DNA of 64,000 nt from Crocinitomicaceae bacterium. Its GTDB lineage: Bacteria; Bacteroidota; Bacteroidia; Flavobacteriales_D; Crocinitomicaceae. Location: positions 62,001 to 126,000 of the forward strand of contig JAKVAR010000001.1 in the NCBI GenBank assembly GCA_022447585.1. The letters run 5' to 3'. The notes below the pieces were generated by a model. That model saw nothing but the letters and a program-made list of their open reading frames with translations. It had not been told where the DNA came from and did no database searches. The translations under genes were made by a program, and so were the position numbers. Position 1 is the first letter of the stretch; each line of letters starts with the position of its first letter. Below are positions 45,851 to 54,839 of this stretch, one piece after another.

Positions 45851-46960
45851 ATGAAAAAAATCGTACTAACATTAATCCACTTATTTATAATTCAAATTGT
45901 TTTCAGTCAAAAACTTACCCCTGGATTTGACTCTGACGAATACTTCGAACTTTTGAAAATTTCTTCACAACAAGGTGACAGTATATATAACCCTGACCTT
46001 CCCTTGCCTGAGAAACACTCACGTATATATCGTTCACCAGTTATGGGCCTGGACAATCGTTGGGAGCTATGGGAATCTGAAGATTCCGTTGGTGTTATTA
46101 GTATCAGAGGAACAACGACGAATCAACTGAGTTGGGTAGAAAACTTTTTCTGTGCAATGGTTCCTGCAACGGGTAAAATAAAACTATCTGATGATTTTCT
46201 TTTTGATTATAAATTGGCAACAGATAAAGATGCAGCCGTTCATATAGGATGGCTTACAGCAGTTGGATTTTTAGGACGGGATATATTACCTAAAATTGAC
46301 TCATTAAGATCCAAAGGGATAGAAGATTTCCTCATAATTGGACATAGTCAGGGAGGTTCTGTTGCAACTTTACTCGCCGCCTACCTTGAAAACCTCAAGT
46401 CAAAAGGTGATCTCGCATCTTCCATTAATTTTAAAACTTATTCGAGTGCTGGCCCTAAACCCGGAAACCTATATTTTGCTTATGATTTTGAAGCACTAAC
46501 TCAAAATGGGTGGGCCTTTAACGTAGTGAATACTGCGGATTGGGTTCCAGAAGGCCCATTTTCAATTCAAACAACTGATGACTATAACGCATCAAATCCA
46601 TTCAAATTAGTGGATGATGGATTAAAACAACTCCCATTTAAACAAAGAATCGTTCTATCAAGAATATATAAGAACCTTGAAACGCCTCCAAAAAAAGCAA
46701 ATAAGAGGTATCAAAAGTATTTAGGCAAAATAATTGGAAACAATATACAAGAAGCTTTACCAGGATTTGAAATGCCTGAACTCTACAATTCTAATAATTA
46801 TGTGAGAACTGGAAGGCAGGTAATACTATATGCGAATGAAGAATACTTCAAAATTTTTCCAGAAAAAACAGACCAGATATGGAATCATCACATGTTTGAA
46901 GCTTATTTCTTTCTCCTAAATGGCACCATTGTACCGATGGATAAAATCAAATCAAACTAG
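45851..46960 (+). CDS. Secreted lipase, class 3 family
   Basis: The ATG at 45851 is chosen over an upstream in-frame ATG (45824) because it opens with a clean signal peptide (MKKIVLTLIHLFIIQIVFSQ); 369 residues result. The nucleophile elbow is IIGHSQGGSVATLLAAYL (GHSQG), followed by YSSAGPKPGNLYFAYDFE-like sequence with the typical lipase-3 ending (NVVNTADWVPEGPFS), whose Asp and later His would complete the triad. The lid and N-terminal strand GVISIRGTTTNQLSWVENF match the family (Lipase_3, PF01764). Probably hydrolyses glycerides or phospholipids outside the cytoplasm. No T9SS domain is present. The bases 45612-45850 hold only a doubtful 37-codon frame (45736-45849). Confidence 0.85.
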   Translation: MKKIVLTLIHLFIIQIVFSQKLTPGFDSDEYFELLKISSQQGDSIYNPDLPLPEKHSRIYRSPVMGLDNRWELWESEDSVGVISIRGTTTNQLSWVENFFCAMVPATGKIKLSDDFLFDYKLATDKDAAVHIGWLTAVGFLGRDILPKIDSLRSKGIEDFLIIGHSQGGSVATLLAAYLENLKSKGDLASSINFKTYSSAGPKPGNLYFAYDFEALTQNGWAFNVVNTADWVPEGPFSIQTTDDYNASNPFKLVDDGLKQLPFKQRIVLSRIYKNLETPPKKANKRYQKYLGKIIGNNIQEALPGFEMPELYNSNNYVRTGRQVILYANEEYFKIFPEKTDQIWNHHMFEAYFFLLNGTIVPMDKIKSN

Positions 46961-47107
46961 TTATGGATTACATTCAAACCTTTTCTGTTTTATTTAATTC
47001 ACCCGTTTTGTGACAGCTTAAATATGCGCTATTAATGCAGTCTGACGCGCACTAAATGGTAAGGTTGAGTTCATTTTAGGCTTGTAGATGTAGTAAAATA
47101 ATTCTGT

Positions 47108-47123
47108 TACAGAAGCTTCTGTA
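47108..47123. repeat. 16-bp perfect palindrome, possible operator
   Basis: TACAGAAGCTTCTGTA is fully self-complementary. It lies about 150 bases upstream of the DUF481-like gene. A dimeric regulator site is possible; no second copy was seen. The rest of the gap (46961-47275) shows nothing else. Confidence 0.35.
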
Positions 47124-47275
47124 GGATTTATTAAGAACTATTCTTTTCAGTTCGAACTAATTCATACAATGACCAGAGAGATTAGGCGCTTTCATTCGGT
47201 TTGTATATTGATTTATTAAATAACTTAGAGCAACTCAACTTGAGTGCATAATTAATTTTGAGACTTAATTACCCC

Positions 47276-48283
47276 ATGAGAGTTACCATTCTTTTTCTTG
47301 TACTCTTTAAAACCTACGCTTTTGGTGCTCTACATAATGATACAATCTATCTAAAAGATGGAAATTATATCCGTTGCAACATTGAAGAATTTAACCATGA
47401 TAAAATAAAAATAAATACTTCTTATTCGAAAGGTTCATTCTGGATAAAAGCTTTGGATATAAAAGAACTTAAATCATCAAGGCAATTCACTTTTGTTTTT
47501 TCCGATGGGAGCAGAAACTTAGGCTTCATACAGCACTTTAATGAAAATTATATAAGCATTCAGACAAATGATGAGTTAAAAACCTACGAACGCTCTTTTT
47601 TGGTTCACTTTCGAATAATAAAAAAACCCTTTCTTGATCGCTTTACGAGCTCTTTCGATTTTGGATTCATATTCAAAAAGGAAAATTCATTCCAACAATA
47701 TCTACTTCATACGAAAGTAAAGTATGTTAATGAAAAAATAAGTCTACGGTTTAAATGTCAGATTAATAGGGTTTTTAAGCAAAATGAATCCCCCATAAAA
47801 AGATCATTCCTACTAACCGGAATTGATTACTTTATGGCGCGGAGATTATATACAGAGTCAAAATTGAAATTTCTTGAAAGTACGGAACAAAACCTCAGAA
47901 GTCGGTTTTCCTTTTCTAATGCTATTGGAATCAGATTCGTCTCTAATGTAAAAATAAGTGGAAGAGCCTCTATAGGTGTTAGTTATAACAACGAACGCTT
48001 CGACTATAACTTAAACCTATTTAACTCTTACGAGCTTTACTCAGGAATCCATTTAGCCATACTTAAATACAAAGATTTATCGGTAGAAGTATCTACTCAT
48101 AATTATTTATCAATGTCTCAAACAAATAGATTTAGAACAGACTCTGAACTTTACTTTAAATATAAACTGCCAAAAAACTTCTATCTAAAATCTAGATTAA
48201 TTTACAGTTTTGATTCTAACCCTCAAATTGAAATTCCCACATCAGATTATGTCATTACCAATGGTATTGGATGGAATTTTTAA
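47276..48283 (+). CDS. DUF481-like outer-membrane barrel protein
   Basis: The ATG at 47276 (MRVTILFLVLFKTYAFG) is preferred over the TTG six codons upstream because it leaves a normal signal peptide. The 335-residue product has an N-terminal small beta part (DTIYLKDGNYIRCNIEEFNH, SRNLGFIQHFNENYISIQ) typical of DUF481 proteins, then alternating amphipathic strands (for example SLRFKCQINRVFKQ, YTESKLKFLEST, LYFKYKLPKNFYLKSRLIYS) to the C-terminal VITNGIGWNF, ending in Phe as in barrels inserted by BAM. The role is unknown. No neighbour suggests a pathway. Confidence 0.72.
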   Translation: MRVTILFLVLFKTYAFGALHNDTIYLKDGNYIRCNIEEFNHDKIKINTSYSKGSFWIKALDIKELKSSRQFTFVFSDGSRNLGFIQHFNENYISIQTNDELKTYERSFLVHFRIIKKPFLDRFTSSFDFGFIFKKENSFQQYLLHTKVKYVNEKISLRFKCQINRVFKQNESPIKRSFLLTGIDYFMARRLYTESKLKFLESTEQNLRSRFSFSNAIGIRFVSNVKISGRASIGVSYNNERFDYNLNLFNSYELYSGIHLAILKYKDLSVEVSTHNYLSMSQTNRFRTDSELYFKYKLPKNFYLKSRLIYSFDSNPQIEIPTSDYVITNGIGWNF

Positions 48284-48449
48284 ACGTATTTTCGTAATAG
48301 AATTGGATGCAATTAAACGAACAAAAAATACGTATTCCAAGTTTGAATCATTCAACAAATTTACGATCGCGAAAAGAATACTACAAGTTCAATCATATTT
48401 ACTAATAATGAGTTAAACATTTAGTAACAGAGCTAAAATTCAACCGACT

Positions 48450-49235
48450 CTAAATTCCAAAAAGAAAGGCTTTGATACTTTCATTTGCTTCAAGCTCTTT
48501 CATATTTTCTGCGTTCAATTTGCAGTAAAAATCCATCCCTTTGATTTCTTCTATCTGATCTATTGAAGTGGCAAAACTGTATAATGATTCTGAACTGGCG
48601 CTATGAGGAATTAAAAAAGCTATCCCCGTTACTTGATCATCTTTATAGGCAATGATTGTTTTGAAAAAAGCACTAGGAACGGCAACCTTATTTGGACCAA
48701 TAACGGCTATGGGATCATCTAATATCGGCCCCGTAATTACAAACAAGGAATCATACCTCTCTACCCAAAATCTAACCTTTTCTTCTAAGCGCTTCCAAAC
48801 ACCTCTATTAAAAGCAGGTATTTGAGGACTTATATTGCTCAACAGAAAACTTTCACTCATACTTCTTTTTGAGTTCTTCATGCTACCTGCCGGTGCGAGA
48901 TGCCCTCTATCGTATCCTGATTTAGCATAATCTCGCAGTGTAGCCGATCCCGAAAGGATCATGGTATCCTCTCGAAAATCATTCGTTCGATTTACACCTG
49001 ACTCAACCTGGTCAAGTGTTAACTTATATGATACCCATTCAGCTTGTTCAAGAGAGTCATTATACATTAAAGAAAAGCATGAATGGTGCACAACAGCTTC
49101 ATCTTCATTACACGCGTTAAAGTACTTTTCTCGATTATTTAGTATTACTTTATCCAATAGCTGCTCCTGTGCCGATATTGAATCAATGTAAATACAAAGT
49201 AGGAAAAGTAAAATATACCTAGAAATCTTGAGCAT
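48450..49235 (-). CDS. Secreted DNA/RNA non-specific endonuclease
   Basis: 261 residues with a signal peptide (about 1-22, ending ISAQ). The family signature is YDRGHLAPAGSMKNS, where DRGH provides the catalytic His, and ESFLLSNISPQIPAFNRGVW follows with the metal-binding Asn. This matches the NucA/Endonuclease_NS family with a beta-beta-alpha metal finger. It would cut extracellular or periplasmic nucleic acid with Mg2+. It has no T9SS domain or lipobox, so it is periplasmic or released by another way. Single gene. Confidence 0.93.
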   Translation of the reverse strand: MLKISRYILLFLLCIYIDSISAQEQLLDKVILNNREKYFNACNEDEAVVHHSCFSLMYNDSLEQAEWVSYKLTLDQVESGVNRTNDFREDTMILSGSATLRDYAKSGYDRGHLAPAGSMKNSKRSMSESFLLSNISPQIPAFNRGVWKRLEEKVRFWVERYDSLFVITGPILDDPIAVIGPNKVAVPSAFFKTIIAYKDDQVTGIAFLIPHSASSESLYSFATSIDQIEEIKGMDFYCKLNAENMKELEANESIKAFLFGI

Positions 49236-49546
49236 CTTGTAAATTATTATCTCGTTTTGAATTTAATGAATCTTTCAACTTTCTTTTATAGAATGCGTCA
49301 ATTAGTAAAACTAAGTTTGCAAAATAGGATTCAAAAGTAATTACTATCACCCTAAAAGCCTATATAAATAAGGCATTGACCGCTGAAATTAAATTTTAGA
49401 CAATGACAAAATAATTATCTCATAATAAAAATTATTTCTAGTAGTATCAGAACACCATTCTATAAATCACAACAATCATTTGCGAATGATCAAAATTTAT
49501 TTCAACTTAAGGGAAAGGAATTGATATCTTTAACGTAGAATTAACT
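49236..49546. other. Intergenic, nothing recognised
   Basis: Divergent gap of 311 bases. TATCTTTA at 49525-49532 resembles a -7 element for the following gene with one mismatch. No gene or hairpin is seen. Confidence 0.35.
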
Positions 49547-50137
49547 ATGAAATTTCAACTTATATTAGTCATAACTATACTATTATTGGCAAGTTGCTTG
49601 AAAGATAAGGTAGCAAGTCACGAACCACAAGCATATTACTCCGTTGAATACACTGACTGGTCAAACACTACTGTTTCTGATTCATTGTTACTGGATCTTA
49701 ACAATGATGGGGTTGCTGACCTAAGATTAAAATTATACGATTACATCGCTGGCGAAACCGAAACTGGTGTTTTCTGGAATCAACTGGCAAGTATTATGTC
49801 AATAAACGACAACTTTTCCTTCTCATTTGGCACAGAGCATGCTCAGAACGATTTTGATTGCCTAAAAATGAATGATTTAATTAATAACGATATTACTTGG
49901 TATGGAAACGGAGTTCAATATAATTTCCACACAAATATTTTTACCGGTCAATATTTAAACATAGGGGTTTGGGACCTTTTTAATCACGATAACCACATTG
50001 GCTACAGACAAAAATTAGGAGACTCATATCATTATGGCTGGATAGAGTTAAACACTTCTTGGTCTGAGATTATTGTTGTTCAATCTGCAGTTAATAACAA
50101 TCCGCATCAAGAAATACCTACTGGTTATATAAATTAG
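49547..50137 (+). CDS. Putative lipoprotein, unknown
   Basis: 196 residues. A lipoprotein signal MKFQLILVITILLLASC-L gives a lipid-bearing Cys17. The mature part has LLLDLNNDGVADLRLKLYDY, an Asp/Asn-rich loop that could bind calcium, and the end GDSYHYGWIELNTSWSEIIV, resembling the LGWI/YGWI modules seen in T9SS cargo (compare 7472-8239). No T9SS signal is present. It is a single gene, convergent with 50240. Confidence 0.65.
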   Translation: MKFQLILVITILLLASCLKDKVASHEPQAYYSVEYTDWSNTTVSDSLLLDLNNDGVADLRLKLYDYIAGETETGVFWNQLASIMSINDNFSFSFGTEHAQNDFDCLKMNDLINNDITWYGNGVQYNFHTNIFTGQYLNIGVWDLFNHDNHIGYRQKLGDSYHYGWIELNTSWSEIIVVQSAVNNNPHQEIPTGYIN

Positions 50138-50239
50138 TAATATTGATAATTGTGTTTACTATACCTCAAAAGCAATTAGAAAAAACTCAGGCTTTGTTCT
50201 TAAATGATAAACCAAGTACAATATTTATACTTCACATTC

Positions 50240-50737
50240 TCAATTCAAATGATAGAGTTCTCTATTGAAGGGAATAGATGCAATGTTTCTAAAACTTCGT
50301 CTCTGATTAGAATAAATTTTTCCATCAATTTCTAAAAAGTCGAGATCCATTGTGGCCAAAGAAGCTTTGAGCTCCTCGATTTTACGATTTAACAGTTTAC
50401 ATAAAACAACAATTCTAGCATCACATCTTCGCCATAAATGATGAGAAATATCTTGTTCAATTTCTACAGTCAAATAAAAACTCTTCATCCTATTTAATGA
50501 TGAAGAGTTTTTTGTTTTCATTGCACCTAAAACTATAGCATTATCTTCAGTGAGCACAAAAGTTACTCTCTGAATCTTCTTTTTTAGAATAATTCTCTTC
50601 AAATACCTTATAAATTCTTCATCAAAAGATACAGAGTTTCCCAATGAAGTGTAGAAGAAATTATCCGCTCTAAACTTCCTATTTATGAAAAACTCTATTT
50701 GATCCGTTGGGCAAATAAAGAACAAATGACTTTGCAT
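50240..50737 (-). CDS. Unknown cytoplasmic protein
   Basis: 165 residues without a signal peptide. It begins HLFFICPTDQIEFFINRKFR, continues NFFYTSLGNSVSFDEEFIRY and VTFVLTEDNAIVLGA, giving an alpha/beta look with a possible Rossmann-like core. I know of similar short Bacteroidota proteins but no function. It shares one base (TAATG) with the preceding SnoaL-like gene, so the two are translationally coupled. A terminator-like hairpin lies inside the coding part (50475-50513). Confidence 0.65.
   Translation of the reverse strand: MQSHLFFICPTDQIEFFINRKFRADNFFYTSLGNSVSFDEEFIRYLKRIILKKKIQRVTFVLTEDNAIVLGAMKTKNSSSLNRMKSFYLTVEIEQDISHHLWRRCDARIVVLCKLLNRKIEELKASLATMDLDFLEIDGKIYSNQRRSFRNIASIPFNRELYHLN
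50475..50513 (-). terminator. Terminator-like hairpin inside a coding region
   Basis: AAAACTCTTCATC, a 9-base loop, then GATGAAGAGTTTT: a perfect stem of about 14 pairs with A/T flanks on both sides, so the T run follows in either direction. It is inside the gene at 50240-50737 (encoding KTKNSSSLNRMKS). It could partly stop transcription of the last half of the gene or of plus-strand read-through. Confidence 0.5.
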
Positions 50738-51198
50738 TATGGGTTATACGGAAAAGACGAATGATGCAGATCAATTTTTAATGCCCCGTTAGAGATTTTA
50801 TATCCAAAAGTGTACTCAACTTTTGCCTCGTTACCATCCGCGTCCGTGAAATAATAATTCCCCATAGCTATTGCGCGATTTTCTTCTAGAATGAATCCTG
50901 TATTTTCAAATCTCACCTTAGTCCATCCACTTATTGCAAAACCTCCATCTTCATTACATGCTCGATCTTCTCCAGCTATAAAATAAGAGATTGCCTCGTG
51001 TTTAGTCGGTCTGAATTGCTCAAATTTACACTTGGTCGGTTTAAACAAAACCTGACCCATTTCGAATGCGTAAAGCTTATCTAAAAAATCACTTGTAAAT
51101 GCTTCGCATTCTTTTCTTTCGTCCTTTAACGAACTAATTTTTACTATTCCTGCACCCCATTCATTTTGGGCATCTATTACTTGCTGTTCTGTTACCAT
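50737..51198 (-). CDS. SnoaL/NTF2-like protein
   Basis: 153 residues. It starts VTEQQVIDAQNEWGAGIVKI and goes on with FKPTKCKFEQFRPTKHEAIS, NEDGGFAISGWTKVRFENTG and IAMGNYYFTDADGNEAKVEY, ending TFGYKISNGALKIDLHHSSF. The order helix-helix-helix-curved sheet and the repeated sheet strands fit the NTF2/SnoaL fold. Relatives in databases are sometimes named phosphoribosyl-AMP cyclohydrolase, a name I do not trust, since no HisI metal motif is present. It forms a two-gene unit with 50240-50737. Confidence 0.6.
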   Translation of the reverse strand: MVTEQQVIDAQNEWGAGIVKISSLKDERKECEAFTSDFLDKLYAFEMGQVLFKPTKCKFEQFRPTKHEAISYFIAGEDRACNEDGGFAISGWTKVRFENTGFILEENRAIAMGNYYFTDADGNEAKVEYTFGYKISNGALKIDLHHSSFPYNP

Positions 51199-51516
51199 TT
51201 AAATTGTTTGTAATGATTTATAAAACCCAATAGGCACATCTTATGACTCAATCATTGCCAATAAAGATGGCCCTCAGGTTCCTTACTAATACTAAATACT
51301 AATTGAATCAAATATAACTAAAAATCACTAAAGCAACTTGGTTGCATTAATTTATTTCAGTTTAAAATATCTTATTCAATACCCCCAAGCAACTCTATCT
51401 ATTGAATAGCGATCATGGAAAAAGAGGCAACTATTAAAGTACATAATGATATCAGAAATGATGAACAGAAATACAACAAGGGTTTAAAGAAATAAAATTG
51501 AGTCATCCTGATTAGT
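51199..51516. other. Intergenic, only a doubtful 26-codon frame
   Basis: A short plus-strand frame at 51415-51495 (MEKEATIKVHNDIRNDEQKY, then NKGLKK) has a natural-looking composition but is too short to support. No terminator or promoter is clear. Confidence 0.3.
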
Positions 51517-51987
51517 CTAAAACAACATAAAACGGGATAATCTAAAATATAATGGATTACTCATTTGAAAGCTGCTCGTTTGAAAAAATTCCTTACTTGA
51601 AACATGCTCGCTGAAATTATCCGTAAGCTTCATTAATCGTTCAATTGACTTATTAACCGCATAATTTGTACATGAATCCTTTCGAACAAAATCAGCTGCC
51701 CCCCCCTTAATTACTTTGAGCATATTAAACAAATGCGTATTTTTCGAAACGAAGATTACGTTGACTCCATTATATTCTTTTACTTTTCTTATGAAGGAAA
51801 CTGGTCTACTGAATTGTTGACTATCATTTAGAATTAAAACATTTGGCTTTTGATCTAGCGCCTCCAAGCAATCCGTTTCTTTTTGGAAATAACTAACGTC
51901 TTCATACCTCTTTTTTAAAGAAGATTGCATAAACGTTCCTATATCCCCATGACTTCCAACAATGAAAATTTTAATCTTGGTTTTCAA
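51517..51987 (-). CDS. Degenerate response-regulator receiver-like protein
   Basis: 156 residues. The fold pattern fits a CheY-like receiver: IKIFIVGSHGDIGTFMQSSL at the start, PNVLILNDSQQFSR in the middle, VNVIFVSKNTHLF and the alpha4-beta5 part IKGGAADFVRKDS with the conserved Lys (K103). However, the acidic pair after beta-1 is replaced by Gly-Ser, and the phospho-acceptor position is Asn54 (Asp55 follows). It is thus probably not phosphorylated in the normal way. There is no output domain, and no histidine kinase is nearby. Confidence 0.6.
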   Translation of the reverse strand: MKTKIKIFIVGSHGDIGTFMQSSLKKRYEDVSYFQKETDCLEALDQKPNVLILNDSQQFSRPVSFIRKVKEYNGVNVIFVSKNTHLFNMLKVIKGGAADFVRKDSCTNYAVNKSIERLMKLTDNFSEHVSSKEFFQTSSFQMSNPLYFRLSRFMLF

Positions 51988-52199
51988 ACTATTTAATTTT
52001 AGGATTCATTCAATAGCTATAACTATTTTAAAACTATAATTCTAGCGACAATGTCCCCTTTTAAATCTAAACGAATAACCCATAACTTTCCTTCGAAAAT
52101 AACGAACTTCCCTTCGTAAGAAATTATGCTAATTCAATAAAAATGAGACGAATTAATAACGAAAAATCTACTCTTTTTTAAACGGAAATCATATGCTGA

Positions 52200-54674
52200 C
52201 TAAACCTTACTTTTATTCTCGTTTTTTTTCTTTTTTGACTTGAAGTAAACAGCATCGATGAAGAATAAAAGCTTCATTGAAATACTATTCACTTGGGGCT
52301 CATCAAACAGAGAGTCAAAAGTTCTGAAGTAATTTGCATCTAAATCTGTTTTAGAATTGAAGATATTATTCTTGTAAACAATTCTTAATTCACTTCCAGG
52401 CATAAACACCCAAGTATAGTTAATATCTAATGTAAACGCATTATAACTTGTATTGTGCGATGATTCTCCATCTTCTTCTAATGGATTGTAATCATTGTCA
52501 ACCATTTCTCCTTCACCATAAAGCGTCGAGAAACGATCATAATCTACTTGCTGCCAATAATGCCTAAATCTCAAATCGATTCCCATGCGCTTTGTAAATA
52601 AAAGCTCAGATGACAAGGTATTCACAACAATATTCCTATCCCTAAATCCTAAGACAATTTGGTCTTCATATTCTTCTTCCAAGACACTTACATAACCATA
52701 ATCTCCACGAATGAAGTCCATTGATGTTTCCCAAACCAGATTCATTCTATCCGAAACTCTTAAACGAGGACTAATAAAAAAACCTGAGCCATTTTGTTTA
52801 CGCCCAAAAAACTTTTTAAACCAGAACCTTCCATCTAACGCAAACCTCTTACTGTAATCAGATGTAAAAAACCAGTTGATTTGAGCTTCTGGGTTAAACC
52901 TAACCTCCTTACCGAACTTTCTTGATTCGAAATGATCTACACTTCCTAAAGGAACGAAATTACCACTCAATCGAGTATAAACCTGTTTTTTATGCAACCC
53001 TGCCACATTCCAGTTCACCCTTAAATAACTGAATAATTGCGGTTTATACAACTCTTCATAAGTTACAGAAACAGCAGCAGATCTTCTGTAGAAAAATTTC
53101 GTTGCCTCGAAATCATTCCAGCTTAAATCAGCATCATAAAACCGTGAATTATTGTTGTAGAGAAACCCTAAATCATTTGGATTATATTTATCACTTTCTT
53201 CACCATAACCAATGCAGTACCTCCACTTTCCTGCAACTTTACGAATACCCGTCCAAAAAGCATGACCGTATTCAGGCTCATCCTCAAAGATTGAAGAAAT
53301 TTTAATTTCAGAAGAAATCCTATACTTACCATCAGGAGTATATAAGTTTGCTGAACCAACAGTTACATTCGCATCATGCGCTTTACCTTCTCTCATTACG
53401 TTTGTATTCACCAACGAAACAGTACTGTTATTTTTTAAATTTTGAGAAAGTACAAAGACATTATAGTTTGTTAGCGGATTGGTTTCAACGAAGCGCTGAA
53501 CACCGATGCTATCCTCAATAACTGCATCAACTTTACCTTCTAAGGCATTAAATACGCCAATTCCCAATCCACTTTTTGTCCGACCGGATACCTTTGTACC
53601 ATTAATTAGTGGCGATTGTTGCGCATTCCTTACTACCTGCTCTCCTTTACTGCCATCAACATAATCATCCGTGGAATTATAATTATACGGTGTCCCGCCT
53701 ATCCGTCTTGTATAAAAAACACCACCTATATTGAACAAGTCTGTTCCCTCCAGAAAAAATGGACGATTCTCATTATAACGTATTTCAAATGGTCCAAGAT
53801 TTAACACCTCATTATCAGAAGCTGTCTGTCCAAAATCAGGAATCAAAGTCATGTCTAATGTAAATGCATCATTCAGTCCATACTTCAAATCCATTCCACC
53901 CGTCAATCTGCTTTTCCAAGTTTGTTCTCCCTTACTATCATCATATGAATTAACCAAATAGGAAGTAGCATATGGCGTAAAAGAAAGTCTAATCGGAGAT
54001 TTTATACCCTTTACTCCTTCTAAATTCCCTGACTGTGTAATCTCTCCAAATACATTCGGATCGATTGGACTCCATGTTGATATTTCTCTAACCCGACGTA
54101 CAGACCTCCAAAAATTAACTTTCCATTTTTGCACATCTTGATTCGGGAAGCGAATCGCAGAGAACGGAATTTTCATTTCAAAAGTCCATCCATATTCCGT
54201 TCTAGAAACTGCACTTCTCCATACTGCGTTCCATAGGTAATCAGTATTATTTACATTTTCTAGGCCATCAATTTCAACCCCAGCAGCGGTAATAGCAAAA
54301 GTAAAGGCATTCGTACTATTTCCATATGGATCAATAGTAATTCCAGCCCAATCAGCATTTCCAGTTTGATCTCTTTGGGACAAGGTATAACTGATCGAAT
54401 CTGGCTCAGGATCTTTCATGACCCCACCAACATACAATGCTTCGGTGTCATAATATAGTTTAAATTCCGATTTGAATCTTGAAATATCTCCAAAGACAGG
54501 AGCGTTGGTTGTAAAGTCTGTTGCTATTTCGGCTTGCCCCCAATGAGGCTCATTCAAAACACCATCGACAACAATTGGATTTTCATTAAACTTTATGTTA
54601 TATATTTTTTGCGTCAAAGCAAATTGACATGTCCATAACATTGATATTAACACAAGGACTTTCGAAAGAGTCAT
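52200..54674 (-). CDS. DUF5916 family outer-membrane protein with CBM9-like domain
   Basis: The ATG at 54674 (MTLSKVLVLISMLWTCQFAL) is chosen because it opens with a signal peptide; the frame runs 23 codons further upstream. The 824-residue product begins with a CBM9/DOMON-like domain: PIVVDGVLNEPHWGQAEIAT, LYYDTEALYVGGVMKD and GNSTNAFTFAITAAGVEIDG, then YGWTFEMKIPFSAIRFP. Next is DUF5916, with FNIGGVFYTRRIGG and the phrase NENRPFFLEGTDLF, a family hallmark. The C-terminal half alternates amphipathic strands and probably forms a large outer-membrane barrel (WVFMPGSELRIVYKNNIFNS). Function unproven; related genes are often near TonB or peptidase genes. Single gene. Confidence 0.88.
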   Translation of the reverse strand: MTLSKVLVLISMLWTCQFALTQKIYNIKFNENPIVVDGVLNEPHWGQAEIATDFTTNAPVFGDISRFKSEFKLYYDTEALYVGGVMKDPEPDSISYTLSQRDQTGNADWAGITIDPYGNSTNAFTFAITAAGVEIDGLENVNNTDYLWNAVWRSAVSRTEYGWTFEMKIPFSAIRFPNQDVQKWKVNFWRSVRRVREISTWSPIDPNVFGEITQSGNLEGVKGIKSPIRLSFTPYATSYLVNSYDDSKGEQTWKSRLTGGMDLKYGLNDAFTLDMTLIPDFGQTASDNEVLNLGPFEIRYNENRPFFLEGTDLFNIGGVFYTRRIGGTPYNYNSTDDYVDGSKGEQVVRNAQQSPLINGTKVSGRTKSGLGIGVFNALEGKVDAVIEDSIGVQRFVETNPLTNYNVFVLSQNLKNNSTVSLVNTNVMREGKAHDANVTVGSANLYTPDGKYRISSEIKISSIFEDEPEYGHAFWTGIRKVAGKWRYCIGYGEESDKYNPNDLGFLYNNNSRFYDADLSWNDFEATKFFYRRSAAVSVTYEELYKPQLFSYLRVNWNVAGLHKKQVYTRLSGNFVPLGSVDHFESRKFGKEVRFNPEAQINWFFTSDYSKRFALDGRFWFKKFFGRKQNGSGFFISPRLRVSDRMNLVWETSMDFIRGDYGYVSVLEEEYEDQIVLGFRDRNIVVNTLSSELLFTKRMGIDLRFRHYWQQVDYDRFSTLYGEGEMVDNDYNPLEEDGESSHNTSYNAFTLDINYTWVFMPGSELRIVYKNNIFNSKTDLDANYFRTFDSLFDEPQVNSISMKLLFFIDAVYFKSKKKKNENKSKV

Positions 54675-54778
54675 TCTGAGAATTGTAAAAAGTTGGTGTA
54701 AAAATAAAATAGTTGACTCGTTATAGATGTTAAATAAGTACAAAAGGACTAAATAAATGATGAAATGGAAAACACCAC

Positions 54779-54818
54779 AAAAAAAGGCCTGTGAAACTTA
54801 ATCCACAAACCTTTTTTC
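54779..54818 (-). terminator. Intrinsic terminator of the 54840 gene
   Basis: On the minus strand: AAAAGGTTTGTG, short loop, CACAGGCCTTTTTTT, a stem with two G-T pairs followed by a T run, starting about 20 bases past the stop of the gene at 54840-56252. Confidence 0.75.
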
Positions 54819-54839
54819 ATTACAATTCAACTTATTCTC

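Noticed and set aside
51415-51495. A 26-codon charged frame
   Set aside because: Too short to separate from chance in AT-rich sequence, no conserved feature.
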